Position numbers and translations under genes: made by a program. 64,000 bases of DNA from Eubacteriaceae bacterium. Lineage in GTDB: Bacteria; Bacillota; Clostridia; Lachnospirales; Lachnospiraceae. Of the stretch, positions 43,180-51,809 are shown piece by piece. How positions within the stretch are numbered: the first letter of the stretch is position 1; each line of letters starts with the position of its first letter. The notes under the pieces were generated by a model that was not told the DNA's origin, ran no database searches, and saw only the letters and a list, made by a program, of their open reading frames with translations. The stretch covers positions 18,168 to 82,167 of the forward strand of contig CAJTCR010000023.1 in the NCBI GenBank assembly GCA_910574915.1, read 5' to 3'.

Positions 43180-43578
43180 TTAGCCACCAGACACACCATT
43201 CATCTGCCGCACACGTTCTTTTTCATGTTCCATCACCTGTCGCACCAGTGCCTGTCCAAATGAATCCAGTGTTTTAAAATCATTCAACAGAGTAATTTCA
43301 TCCTGCGTAATTTTGTTCTGCGCAAATTCATTCTGTGCAGCATGTTCTGAAAGTGCAGAGGAAGAGGACAGGATACTTCCTGTCTCGCCGCAGTGATAAA
43401 TGTTGCAGAGTGCGACAAATACATCCGCATTTGGCATACTCAAGCCGCTTTCATAGCCATAGAGTGTCTTGGAGGCGATGTCGATGCCGTATTGCTTTAG
43501 CTGGTCAGAAGCCTGTTTTACGGATAATTTGGCGGATTTTCTTAATTGCTTTAAAATAGAAGCGATGGTACTGTCCAT
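43180..43578 (-). CDS. XRE-family helix-turn-helix regulator
   Basis: A 132-residue protein. Residues 1-65 are a Cro/CI-type HTH: LKQLRKSAKLSVKQASDQL, then ASKTLYGYESGLSMPNADVF. A helical C-terminal part, ITLLNDFKTLDSFGQALVRQ, resembles the tail of small stand-alone clostridial regulators. A palindrome overlapping its own -10 suggests autoregulation. It is convergent with the DUF4097 gene and divergent from the LytTR unit. Confidence 0.9.
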   Translation of the reverse strand: MDSTIASILKQLRKSAKLSVKQASDQLKQYGIDIASKTLYGYESGLSMPNADVFVALCNIYHCGETGSILSSSSALSEHAAQNEFAQNKITQDEITLLNDFKTLDSFGQALVRQVMEHEKERVRQMNGVSGG

Positions 43579-43600
43579 ATAAGCAGTGCTCCTTTTTGTG

Positions 43601-43613
43601 TGTTATGATAACA
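43601..43613. promoter_or_regulatory. Palindrome at the XRE gene promoter
   Basis: TGTTATGATAACA, symmetric apart from its centre, overlaps the -10 of the XRE gene, the usual place for an autoregulatory operator. Confidence 0.5.
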
Positions 43614-43633
43614 TGGAATGCAGTGATTGTAAA
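43605..43633 (-). promoter_or_regulatory. Sigma-A promoter of the XRE regulator gene
   Basis: Minus-strand TTTACA-N17-TATCAT, about 25 nt ahead of the start codon. Confidence 0.6.
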
Positions 43634-43781
43634 TGGGATTGCAGAATAAATTCACCCTCGGAAACACGAAAGGATACAAAACGGATTTACCGTCCATCGC
43701 AAATTTACTACCACATACCGTGTCATCATAGATTTTCTAAAAATTCGATAGTATAATTGGATGCAGATAGGAGGTGACACT

Positions 43782-44231
43782 TTGAAAGTCGGGATAAACA
43801 TAGACCATTCCGTAGAGGAAGTGGAGGTTCTAATTACAGCACAGGAACAAAGCAGAACGGTCAATGCTCTTTATGAACATATTGTAGAGTTCGATAAAAA
43901 GAGCCTTGAAACATTAACAGCATACAGAGATGATATAGCTAAGATTGTAAATATGACTGATGTTTTCCGAATATATACGGGAAATCAAAAGGTCTACATT
44001 CAAACACATCAAGGCGAGTATGCAATACGGTACAGATTGTATGAATTGGAAGCGGCTCTCGACAAAAAACAGTTTCTCCGCATCTCTAATTCAGAAATCG
44101 TTAATATCAAAAAAATTCGGGATATTGATTTAAGCATAATAGGAAGGATTTGTATTCGCTTTGAAGATAATACACAAACTTATGTTTCGAGAAGATATAT
44201 CCCGAAAATCAAAAAATCTTTAGGAATATGA
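43782..44231 (+). CDS. LytTR-domain DNA-binding protein
   Basis: A 149-residue regulator lacking a receiver. The C-terminal roughly 95 residues are LytTR: VFRIYTGNQKVYIQTHQGEY, then LEAALDKKQFLRISNSEIVN, then RICIRFEDNTQTYVSRRYI. Stand-alone LytTR proteins of this type pair with DUF3021 membrane proteins, here encoded next. I chose the TTG start because AGGAGGTGACAC sits directly before it; the ATG at 43761 lies upstream of that RBS. TATAAT near 43754 may be the -10. Confidence 0.9.
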   Translation: MKVGINIDHSVEEVEVLITAQEQSRTVNALYEHIVEFDKKSLETLTAYRDDIAKIVNMTDVFRIYTGNQKVYIQTHQGEYAIRYRLYELEAALDKKQFLRISNSEIVNIKKIRDIDLSIIGRICIRFEDNTQTYVSRRYIPKIKKSLGI

Positions 44232-44240
44232 GGTGATACT

Positions 44241-44717
44241 TTGAAAAAGAAAGCATTGAAGTTTGGGACAGTAGGTTTTTTGCTTGGGTGTTTTGCATAT
44301 TTGCTGTTTTCAACCGTAGTTTCATTGCGGATGAACACAGGAGACTTCTATTTTGCGCTTCCTGCTTTAACAAACAATTACAACAATGAATTATTTGCGA
44401 CCATTGCTCAGATTGCTACATTTACTTGGCTTGGATTAGCCTGTGGTATTGCTTATCTGTTTAGTGAGAATGTTGAACTTGAGCCATTAAAACAAGCAGT
44501 AGGCTATTTAGTTTCGCTAACTGTTGGGATTTTGCCATTAGCATGGGCAGGACAATGGTTTGAGCATATTTTTATAGGCATATTCAGTTATATAATCATT
44601 GTTGCTATTGTTTCGCTCCTTTTATTTGTAATTGGATTAGTGAAATTGAAATGCGATGTCAATGAAATCAAACAGGCTGTTGGAATTGGCAAGGAGGTTA
44701 ATCATGAAGATATTTAA
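44241..44717 (+). CDS. DUF3021-like membrane protein
   Basis: A 158-residue protein with four hydrophobic spans (about residues 9-29, 50-72, 90-110, 115-138) in the DUF3021 pattern, and ETNTG/NNELFA-like short loops. It usually accompanies LytTR regulators and may control their activity at the membrane. It starts with TTG after GAGGTGATAC, 9 nt after the LytTR stop, so the two are coupled. Confidence 0.75.
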   Translation: MKKKALKFGTVGFLLGCFAYLLFSTVVSLRMNTGDFYFALPALTNNYNNELFATIAQIATFTWLGLACGIAYLFSENVELEPLKQAVGYLVSLTVGILPLAWAGQWFEHIFIGIFSYIIIVAIVSLLLFVIGLVKLKCDVNEIKQAVGIGKEVNHEDI

Positions 44718-45015
44718 TCTGTCATCAAAACAAATAATCATGGGGATATGTGTAAATTACGGATTGTTTATACTGGCATTTTTCACTTTGGGTTTTATGA
44801 GCAACAACAAAAGTGTCGTTATTATCAATTTTGTTTTGGATATGGTACTTTGTGCCGTTTCGTTGATTCTCAATATTAGGCTGTTCTCTACAAAGTACAA
44901 AACTCCCATTGTTGGTAAAATCGGCTTACTATTTACAACATTATGCTTTGCTGCATTTACCTACTTTGCATTTTTAATGCCAGAGAACGGATTGCCCCCT
45001 GTTTTATTCAGTTGA
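44704..45015 (+). CDS. Small membrane protein of the LytTR unit
   Basis: A 103-residue protein of unknown family with three hydrophobic spans (about residues 10-30, 38-56, 70-90). It overlaps the preceding gene by 14 nt and has the RBS GGAGG before ATG 44704; a longer in-frame ATG at 44656 is internal to the upstream gene. It probably forms part of the same signalling or immunity-like membrane module; function is not known. Confidence 0.7.
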   Translation: MKIFNLSSKQIIMGICVNYGLFILAFFTLGFMSNNKSVVIINFVLDMVLCAVSLILNIRLFSTKYKTPIVGKIGLLFTTLCFAAFTYFAFLMPENGLPPVLFS

Positions 45016-45016
45016 G

Positions 45017-45066
45017 AAAAACCTCTGCTATCAGTATTTACAATACAGTCCTAACAGAGGTTTTTT
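45017..45066. terminator. Bidirectional terminator
   Basis: AAAAACCTCTG pairs with CAGAGGTTTTT around a long loop, with A and T runs on either side. It separates the LytTR unit from the convergent chemoreceptor gene. Confidence 0.85.
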
Positions 45067-45085
45067 ACAATTAATAAAAGAATCT

Positions 45086-46663
45086 TTATAATTTAAACCG
45101 ATTCGTCTGCTCTTTCAAATGGTCGCTCAAATCCGCCAGCACAACCGTTTCATGGCGGCAGTCCTCGATCGTATCCGCCAGCTCCTGCATACTGGTGCTT
45201 GTCTGCTGGGAGGAAGCGGCATTTTTCTCAGAGATGGCGGCAAGCTGCTCGACGACATCGTGGATGCTGTTTTTTTGTTCTTCCAGACGGGTAGTCTGCT
45301 CGTAGATGTTTTTGGAAACAGAAAAGACAGAGTTGATTTCGGTTTCCAGGTCGTCGAATACTGCCCTGGTCTGGTGCAGCTTTTCGTTTTGGATATTTGC
45401 GTCTTTTCGTACCTCGTCCATTTTCTGCACGCTGATGCTGGAATTTGTAAGCAGGTCGTGTACGATGGCTTCGATTTTGTTTGCGCTTTCTGAGGAATCC
45501 TCGGCAAGCTTGCGGATCTCTTCTGCTACGACGGCAAAGCCTTTGCCGGCTTCTCCTGCTCTTGCTGCCTCGATCGAAGCGTTCAGCGACAGGAGGTTGG
45601 TCTGCTCGGAAATATTTTGAATAAGCTGCACAGCGTCCTTGATATTTTCCGCAGAAGCGTTGGTTGCGTCTGTCTGTGCAGATACGGTCGTAATGTTTGC
45701 CGTCGTCTTTTCGTTCATCGTAATCAGCTCGGCAAGTGTGGTGTCTGTCTGGTTGGACAGCTCTGACATCCGGTCAACGGCACGCTCTAAGGTTCCCACA
45801 TTCAAAGAATTTTGTCCGATCACATCTGCCATATTCGCTACCTGGCTGCTTGCGTCAGAGGTTTCCCGTGCCTGGGCGTTGCTTCCAGAGGCAATGCCCT
45901 CGACAGAGGTGTTCATCCTGCTGACATTTTGGGCAATGTGCGTAAACTGCTCGGAAAATTCGCTGTTGCTTTCGTTTAGGTGATGGGTCTGCTCGATAAT
46001 GCTGGAGACGATTTCCCGTAGCTGGATCTGCAAGTCTCTGACAGCATGTGTGATCATATGTACTTCATCCTTGCTGTCTGCTTTTGTCGGCGGCAGCTCC
46101 ATACTCAGGTCGCCGTCAGCAAGCACGGCAAGGTGCCAGGCTGCCTGATGGATACGCTTAGAAATGGAATACGAAATCCATCCAGAGATTGCAGAGCAGA
46201 TGACGTATGCGGCAACACCAATGCTGATCAGCAGGCGCAGCGTTGCTTTAATAAAGTTATTTACGGCATTTTTAGGCTTGCCGGCAAACAGCATCCCGGT
46301 TTCGGTAGGGATGTAGTAGCCGTAGTAGGAAGCTCCGTTCACATCGACGTCTGTGTCAAAATAAGTTTTTTTGTTTTGTAGGACATGCGTGATTACCTCA
46401 GCGCTTGCCTTTGTTCCGACAGCACCTGGGATCGAGCTGTCGATACGGGTGTCTCCTTCAAATACTGTAATGTCAATATCCTCTCCCTTGTCTCTCAGGT
46501 AAGAAGTAGAGCCGTTAAAGCCATATACGGCTGTCCGCAGTGTTTCCTCCGTACGGACATGTACTTCTTCGACGGAAAGTGCCAGGCTTCCGGAGATCAG
46601 GATAATGCCCAGGGCAAGAAGAGAGAGCATTTCTAATGCAATGAGCTTGATTTTAATATTCAT
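45086..46663 (-). CDS. Methyl-accepting chemotaxis protein with an extracellular Cache-like sensor
   Basis: A 525-residue receptor. TM1 is at about residues 8-28, and an extracellular domain of about 105 residues contains [18 protein letters not shown], like single Cache sensors. TM2 follows at about 138-162, then HAMP and the signalling domain with tip [20 protein letters not shown]. The C-terminus ends [12 protein letters not shown] without an NWETF-type tail. The ligand is unknown. The transcript starts from a good sigma-A promoter. Confidence 0.93.
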   Translation of the reverse strand: MNIKIKLIALEMLSLLALGIILISGSLALSVEEVHVRTEETLRTAVYGFNGSTSYLRDKGEDIDITVFEGDTRIDSSIPGAVGTKASAEVITHVLQNKKTYFDTDVDVNGASYYGYYIPTETGMLFAGKPKNAVNNFIKATLRLLISIGVAAYVICSAISGWISYSISKRIHQAAWHLAVLADGDLSMELPPTKADSKDEVHMITHAVRDLQIQLREIVSSIIEQTHHLNESNSEFSEQFTHIAQNVSRMNTSVEGIASGSNAQARETSDASSQVANMADVIGQNSLNVGTLERAVDRMSELSNQTDTTLAELITMNEKTTANITTVSAQTDATNASAENIKDAVQLIQNISEQTNLLSLNASIEAARAGEAGKGFAVVAEEIRKLAEDSSESANKIEAIVHDLLTNSSISVQKMDEVRKDANIQNEKLHQTRAVFDDLETEINSVFSVSKNIYEQTTRLEEQKNSIHDVVEQLAAISEKNAASSQQTSTSMQELADTIEDCRHETVVLADLSDHLKEQTNRFKL

Positions 46664-46703
46664 GGCTTTTTCCTTTCCTTTCTTTCACAGAGTGACACTA
46701 TCT

Positions 46704-46732
46704 ATTTTATTGGAAGTTTCCGGCAAGGTCAA
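46704..46732 (-). promoter_or_regulatory. Sigma-A promoter of the Cache-type chemoreceptor
   Basis: Minus-strand TTGACC-N17-TAAAAT, about 40 nt ahead of the start codon. It is not a sigma-D promoter, unlike that of the FliD-like gene. Confidence 0.75.
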
Positions 46733-46832
46733 GACTAATGTTTGGATTTTTCTTTCAATCTTTCTTTTTCAAACACGCTCTAGTCCTTGTAACAGGTTTG
46801 TAATATTTTTATAAAATTTATGGAAAAAAGTA

Positions 46833-46861
46833 TTGAATTTGTACAAGGTCTGTGCTACAAT
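46833..46861 (+). promoter_or_regulatory. Sigma-A promoter of secG
   Basis: TTGAAT-N17-TACAAT, about 72 nt ahead of the secG start. Confidence 0.7.
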
Positions 46862-46932
46862 AACAAAAGTCGTAAAACTGCATTGCCTGCATTGTGCATG
46901 GACAGTGCATTCACAAAATGGAGGTGTCAATT

Positions 46933-47175
46933 TTGGCTACGGTGAAGCTGATCCTGGAAGTTTTATTTATTATAGTATGTATCGCGTTAACAGTCATTAT
47001 TTTAATGCAGGAAGGTAAGTCGGCAGGGCTTGGCGCAATAGCCGGTGCAGCGGATACTTACTGGGGCAAAAATAAAGGCCGTTCCATGGAAGGGATGCTT
47101 GTAAAGCTGACAAGGGTACTTGTTGTGCTTTTTATTGTGATTTCAGCAGTCCTGAATATTGGAAGCTTTAATTAA
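46933..47175 (+). CDS. secG: Protein translocase subunit SecG
   Basis: An 80-residue protein with two membrane spans around the conserved VIILMQEGKSAGLGAI and YWGKNKGRSMEGML. SecG joins SecYE and aids protein export. The start is TTG because GGAGGTG sits 6 nt before it; the upstream ATG at 46918 overlaps this RBS and would add an unusual N-terminus. The secG-rnr-smpB order is classic for Gram-positive bacteria. A terminator separates it from rnr. Confidence 0.93.
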   Translation: MATVKLILEVLFIIVCIALTVIILMQEGKSAGLGAIAGAADTYWGKNKGRSMEGMLVKLTRVLVVLFIVISAVLNIGSFN

Positions 47176-47185
47176 CGAACGAATG

Positions 47186-47214
47186 AAACTGTCGCGGGGT
47201 GCGGCAGTTTTTTT
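47186..47214 (+). terminator. Terminator or attenuator between secG and rnr
   Basis: AAACTGTCGC pairs with GCGGCAGTTT (one G-U) around GGGGT, followed by a T run. It lies 25 nt before the rnr start, so it may attenuate read-through. Confidence 0.8.
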
Positions 47215-47238
47215 GTCATATGAGAAGGTGGGAATACT

Positions 47239-49413
47239 ATGGATCGAAAATTATTGGAAGACCGGAAAAAAATGATTTATGAGTTTATCTGTGAGGAACT
47301 CTATGTGCCGATGAAGGCAAAGGAAATGGCAATGGTGCTGCAAGTGCCAAAGAGCCAGCGGCAGGAATTGCAGGAAGTATTAGACGCGCTCGTGGACGAG
47401 TGCCGGGTTGAGGTGTCCAAAAAGGGCAAATATTCCAAATCCCAGGGAAAGGTGCTGTTTGGCGTCTATACAGGCAATGCCAAAGGGTTTGGGTTTGTCT
47501 CGGTAGAAAATGAAGACGATTATTATATTGCCGCAGAAAACCGCGGAGGCGCTGTGCATATGGACGAGGTACAGATTCAGCCGGTGCCTTCTGCTGGCGG
47601 CAGGCGCAAGGAAGCGAAGGTAGTAAAGATTGTGTCTCATGGGCTGAAAGAACTGGTAGGCACGTTTGAGGCAAGCCAGAATTTTGGATTTGTCGTACCG
47701 GACAACCAGAAATTCGGGCAGGATATTTTTATTGCAAAAGAACATACGTTTGGAGCAGTCAGCGGGCATAAGGTTGTCGTGCAGCTTACGCAGTATGGGG
47801 AAAAAGGAAAAAAACCAGAAGGAAAGGTGGTAGAGATTTTAGGCCACAAAAATGATCCGGGCGTGGATATTTTATCGATTGTAAAAGACTTCGACCTGCC
47901 GGTGGAATTTCCAGAAAAAGTACTGCGCCAGGCGGTGAACGTGTCAAAGGAGGTCAGCCAGGCGGATATGCAGGGCAGAAAAGACCTGCGCGGCTGGCAG
48001 ATGGTTACGATTGATGGGGAAGACGCCAAAGACTTGGACGATGCGGTTTCCTGCGTGATGGAAGGAGAGAACTATCGCCTGGGCGTGCATATCGCGGACG
48101 TTACCAACTATGTGCAGGAGCATTCTGCGCTGGATGTGGAAGCGCTGAACCGCGGGACAAGCGTATACTTGGTAGACCGCGTGATCCCGATGCTGCCGCA
48201 CAAGCTGTCAAACGGCATCTGCTCTTTAAACGAGGGCGAAGACCGCCTGGCGTTAAGCTGCGTTATGCTGATCGATCCAAAAGGCAGGGTAATCGACCAC
48301 GAGATTGCGGAAACAGTGATCCATGTTGACCGGCGCATGAGCTATACGGTTGTGAAAAAAATACTGGACGACCACGAAGAAGCGCTCTGCAAAGAATATG
48401 AAGAGCTGGTGCCGATGTTTGAGCGGATGAAGGAGCTTGCCGCACTGCTGCGCAAAAAGCGCATGAAGCGCGGCTCTATTGATTTTGATTTTCCAGAGAC
48501 AAAAATCAGGCTGGATGAGGACGGCAGGCCATTGGAGATTCTGCCGTATGAGCGCAATACGGCGACCAACCTGATCGAAGACTTTATGCTTGCCGCAAAT
48601 GAGACGGTTGCGCAGGACTTTTTCTGGCAGGAAGTACCGTTTGTATTTCGTTCACACGAGACGCCGGATGCAGAACGCATTAAAAAGCTGTCCGCGTTTA
48701 TTGCAAACTTTGGGCTGACCATCCACGGCAGCGGGATGCGTGACGATATTCATCCGAAAGAATTTCAAAAGCTGCTTGGAAAGATTGCGGATACCCCGCA
48801 CGAAGCGCTGATCAGCAGGCTGACGCTGCGTTCCATGCGGCGGGCAAATTATACGGTGGACTGTCTGGGGCATTTTGGGCTGGCGACACAGTATTACTGT
48901 CATTTTACCTCGCCGATCCGCCGCTATCCAGATTTGCAGATTCACCGGATTATCAAGGACTGCCTGCGCGGGCGGATGAACGAAAAGAGAAAGCAGCATT
49001 ATGAAGCGATACTGCCGGAAGTCGCAAAGCAGTCGAGCGAGATGGAACGGCGCGCAGACGAAGCAGAGAGAGAAACAGACAAGCTGAAAAAAGCAGAATA
49101 TATGCAGGAGCATATCGGAGAGATTTTCGAGGGCGTGATCTCTGGCATGACGGCATGGGGCATGTATGTGGAGCTGCCGAATACGGTAGAAGGAATGATC
49201 CATGTGACCGCGTTGGAAGACGACTATTACCACTATATCGAGTCTTCCTATGAGATGGCAGGCGAGACAAGCGGCAGGCGTTACAAGCTCGGCGAGCCGA
49301 TCCGGGTATTGTGTACGGCGGTAGACACGTTTTTGCGTACGATTGACTTTGTGCCTGCGGATATGGAAGCACCATACTTTGAGGAGGCTGAGAATGGGCA
49401 AGGAGAATTTTAA
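47239..49413 (+). CDS. rnr: Ribonuclease R
   Basis: A 724-residue 3'-5' exoribonuclease. It has an N-terminal winged-helix region, two cold-shock-like OB domains ([25 protein letters not shown]), the RNB catalytic domain with [15 protein letters not shown] carrying the metal-binding aspartates and HIADVTNYV, and a C-terminal S1 domain ([17 protein letters not shown]). RNase R degrades structured RNAs and works with SmpB-tmRNA in ribosome rescue. Its stop overlaps smpB by 20 nt. It lacks the long basic tail of E. coli RNase R. Confidence 0.97.
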   Translation: MDRKLLEDRKKMIYEFICEELYVPMKAKEMAMVLQVPKSQRQELQEVLDALVDECRVEVSKKGKYSKSQGKVLFGVYTGNAKGFGFVSVENEDDYYIAAENRGGAVHMDEVQIQPVPSAGGRRKEAKVVKIVSHGLKELVGTFEASQNFGFVVPDNQKFGQDIFIAKEHTFGAVSGHKVVVQLTQYGEKGKKPEGKVVEILGHKNDPGVDILSIVKDFDLPVEFPEKVLRQAVNVSKEVSQADMQGRKDLRGWQMVTIDGEDAKDLDDAVSCVMEGENYRLGVHIADVTNYVQEHSALDVEALNRGTSVYLVDRVIPMLPHKLSNGICSLNEGEDRLALSCVMLIDPKGRVIDHEIAETVIHVDRRMSYTVVKKILDDHEEALCKEYEELVPMFERMKELAALLRKKRMKRGSIDFDFPETKIRLDEDGRPLEILPYERNTATNLIEDFMLAANETVAQDFFWQEVPFVFRSHETPDAERIKKLSAFIANFGLTIHGSGMRDDIHPKEFQKLLGKIADTPHEALISRLTLRSMRRANYTVDCLGHFGLATQYYCHFTSPIRRYPDLQIHRIIKDCLRGRMNEKRKQHYEAILPEVAKQSSEMERRADEAERETDKLKKAEYMQEHIGEIFEGVISGMTAWGMYVELPNTVEGMIHVTALEDDYYHYIESSYEMAGETSGRRYKLGEPIRVLCTAVDTFLRTIDFVPADMEAPYFEEAENGQGEF

Positions 49414-49858
49414 ACTGATTGCAAACAATAAAAAAGCAAGACATGATTATTTTTTGGAGGAAAACTATGAGTGCGGCGTCAGCCTGCACGGGACAGAAGT
49501 AAAGTCGCTGCGTATGGGCAGGTGCAGCATCAAGGAGTCGTTTGTGCATATCGAAAACGGCGAGGTGATTTTATACGGGATGCATATCAGCCCTTATGAA
49601 AAAGGAAATATTTTTAACAGAGACCCGCTGCGCCCGAAAAAGCTGCTGCTGCACAAGCGCGAGATTTTAAAGCTCCAGGGCAAAATCAAGGAAAAGGGCT
49701 ATACGATCGTCCCGGTGCAGGTTTATTTTAAAGGGAGCCTTGTCAAAGTGCAGATTGCGCTTGCCAAGGGCAAAAAGCTGTATGACAAGCGGCAGGATAT
49801 TGCAAAAAAAGACCAGCGGCGTGAGGCAGAACGCGATTTTAAAGTACGCAACTTATAG
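49394..49858 (+). CDS. smpB: SsrA-binding protein SmpB
   Basis: A 154-residue tmRNA-binding protein for trans-translation. Features are [38 protein letters not shown], and the basic C-terminal tail [20 protein letters not shown]. The start overlaps the end of rnr; the longer frame from 49343 lies inside rnr and lacks family similarity. tmRNA itself was not found just downstream, unlike in many Firmicutes. Confidence 0.97.
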   Translation: MGKENFKLIANNKKARHDYFLEENYECGVSLHGTEVKSLRMGRCSIKESFVHIENGEVILYGMHISPYEKGNIFNRDPLRPKKLLLHKREILKLQGKIKEKGYTIVPVQVYFKGSLVKVQIALAKGKKLYDKRQDIAKKDQRREAERDFKVRNL

Positions 49859-49870
49859 GGAGAGGAAACC

Positions 49871-50500
49871 ATGCCAAAAAAGAAAATCTATGCCGTAAGA
49901 AAAGGCAAAAAGACCGGGCTGTTTGCCACATGGGATGAATGCAGGCAGCTTGTACACGGTTATCCGGGCGCAGTATATAAAAGCTTTGCAAACGAGCAGG
50001 AAGCACTTGCCTATCTGGAAGGCGACGCACAGCCGCAGGCAGCGCCGCAGCCAAAGGAAGATACGCTGGTCGCATATGTGGACGGCAGCTATGAGCACAA
50101 AAAAAAGCGCTATTCGTTTGGCTGCGTGCTCTTAACGCCGCAGGGAGAAATTATCCGCGAATCCGGCAGCGGCAATGATCCAAAGTCACTTGCGCTGCGC
50201 AATGTGTCCGGGGAGATGCTTGGCGCCATGTTTGCGGTAAAATGGGCAATCGAGAAAGGCTATCCCGCAGTGGAGATCTGCTACGATTATGCCGGGATCG
50301 AGCAGTGGGCGACGCACGGCTGGCAGGCGAAAAACGAGCTGACCAAGCAGTACGCGCAGTTTATGGAGCGCTGCGGCAGCAGGATACAGATTGCGTTTAC
50401 CAAAATCGCGGCGCATACCGGCAACCAGTATAACGAAGAGGCAGACCAGCTTGCCAAAAAAGCGCTGGCAGATACGGTGCAGATGCCGCATATATGTTAG
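49871..50500 (+). CDS. rnhA: Ribonuclease HI with N-terminal viroplasmin-like domain
   Basis: A 209-residue enzyme removing RNA from RNA-DNA hybrids. Residues 1-50 are the RNase H1 N-terminal (caulimovirus viroplasmin-like) hybrid-binding domain: KIYAVRKGKKTGLFATWDEC through YKSFANEQEALAYL. The catalytic domain has Asp in VAYVDGSYEH, Glu in SGEMLGAMFA, Asp in CYDYAGIEQW, and the final His/Asp region AAHTGNQYNEEADQLAK. It follows smpB by 12 nt, so it is the last gene of that operon. Confidence 0.95.
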   Translation: MPKKKIYAVRKGKKTGLFATWDECRQLVHGYPGAVYKSFANEQEALAYLEGDAQPQAAPQPKEDTLVAYVDGSYEHKKKRYSFGCVLLTPQGEIIRESGSGNDPKSLALRNVSGEMLGAMFAVKWAIEKGYPAVEICYDYAGIEQWATHGWQAKNELTKQYAQFMERCGSRIQIAFTKIAAHTGNQYNEEADQLAKKALADTVQMPHIC

Positions 50501-50518
50501 CGGTTATGTCGAAAGAAA

Positions 50519-50552
50519 AACAGCCTGAGCCAGACGGTTCGGGCTGTTTTTT
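50519..50552 (+). terminator. Terminator after rnhA
   Basis: AACAGCCTGAGCC pairs with GGTTCGGGCTGTT (two G-U) around a 4-nt loop, followed by Ts. It ends the secG/rnr/smpB/rnhA unit, facing the aminotransferase gene. Confidence 0.85.
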
Positions 50553-50572
50553 CGCCTGGGATACCCTCACAG

Positions 50573-51664
50573 TTAAGCGGACAGGATACAGGCAGCGAGC
50601 TTGTCATTCATCTCAGGCTGCATAAAGCAAAACCGGATAAACTTGTCGTCTAAAAACGGAAACGTCGAGCAGTCCCGTATCATCATTCCCTTGCGTATCG
50701 TGCGGTCAAACAGATCCTGCGAGGACAGATCCTGCCGTAAGATCTTTACGAGCATAAAATTTCCAGAAGGCTCGTACACTTGAAAGTCCTCCCTCGCCGA
50801 GAACAGCTCGTACATGCGCCTGCGTTCGGTGCTGATCAGCCGTTTCGTTTCCTGGATATAGTCCTCGTCCCGGAACATAATCTCCCCTGCGATGGCAGCC
50901 AAAGAGTTGATCGTCCAGGGATTTTTGCGCGTGTTGATCGTTTTGACCAGGTCGCGGTTTCCGGTTATGGCGTATCCAAGGCGAAGGCCGGGAGCGGCAA
51001 AAAACTTGGAAGTGCCGCGCAGGATTACAAGGTTATTATAGTAATGCGTCAGCGGCACGGAAGTGATCTGCTCCATTTGCTCTGCAAATTCCACATACGT
51101 CTCGTCGACCATGACATAGATGCCATGCTGCAGACAGGCATCCAGAATCAGGCGCATCGATTTATTTGAGATGCAGGTGGACGTCGGGTTGTTCGGATTG
51201 CACAGGACAAGCAGGTCGATATCATCCTTTAAATGAGAGATAAAATCGGCTGTATGCAGGCGAAACCCGTCTTCTTCCCGCAGCGGATAATAAAGCGTAG
51301 TACCGCCGCCCAGGGAGATTTCACGCTCGTATTCGGAATACGTCGGGCCGATGACAAGCGCTTTTTTTGGATGCTCTGCATTGATAAACAAAGAAATCAG
51401 CTCCGTAGAGCCGTTTCCGACGATAATATTTTCCAGATCCGTACCGACATAATCCGCAATGCACGCCCGCAGCGAGACATAGTCCCTGTCAGGATAAGTG
51501 GTGATCGCATCGATGCGCTCCGCAAGCGTTTTGCGCAGTGCAGGAGATATGCCAAGCGGATTGACATTTGCGGAAAAACTGGTGATGGACTCTTTTTTTA
51601 TCCCATAAAACTGCTCGATTTTTTCCAGGTCGCTGCCGTGGAAATGGTCTTTATGCTGTATCAT
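50573..51664 (-). CDS. PLP-dependent aminotransferase, CobD/HisC-like
   Basis: A 363-residue fold-type I PLP enzyme. The N-terminal ITSFSANVNPLGISP closely recalls threonine-phosphate decarboxylase CobD, which makes the aminopropanol linker of cobalamin; HisC is the alternative. Motifs: VGNGSTELISLF, LCNPNNPTSTCIS, VDETYVEF with the PLP aspartate, and RGTSKFFAAPGLRLGY with the PLP lysine. No cob or other his gene is adjacent. The start follows GAAGGAGGAAG; a longer frame from 51709 would extend past this RBS. Confidence 0.82.
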   Translation of the reverse strand: MIQHKDHFHGSDLEKIEQFYGIKKESITSFSANVNPLGISPALRKTLAERIDAITTYPDRDYVSLRACIADYVGTDLENIIVGNGSTELISLFINAEHPKKALVIGPTYSEYEREISLGGGTTLYYPLREEDGFRLHTADFISHLKDDIDLLVLCNPNNPTSTCISNKSMRLILDACLQHGIYVMVDETYVEFAEQMEQITSVPLTHYYNNLVILRGTSKFFAAPGLRLGYAITGNRDLVKTINTRKNPWTINSLAAIAGEIMFRDEDYIQETKRLISTERRRMYELFSAREDFQVYEPSGNFMLVKILRQDLSSQDLFDRTIRKGMMIRDCSTFPFLDDKFIRFCFMQPEMNDKLAACILSA

Positions 51665-51809
51665 AATGCTTCCTCCTTCGAACGAACGCAAACGAACTTT
51701 CATCAACATATTGCGTATGGCTCGTAAATAGTTTATAATTCTTAAAGTATCGCCTTTTGTATATTATAGCGGTATTGGAAAAAAAAGCAAGAGTAAAGCA
51801 GGTGACAAC

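Noticed and set aside
43078..43180. Seventh copy of the dispersed repeat (AGGAAGGGAGAGCGGGG)
   Set aside because: Only about 17 bases resemble the left end and no matching right arm or central hairpin is present; chance similarity is more likely.
49859..50572. tmRNA (ssrA) expected after smpB
   Set aside because: RNase HI and a terminator follow instead; no alanine tRNA-like ends or tag-coding sequence are visible.
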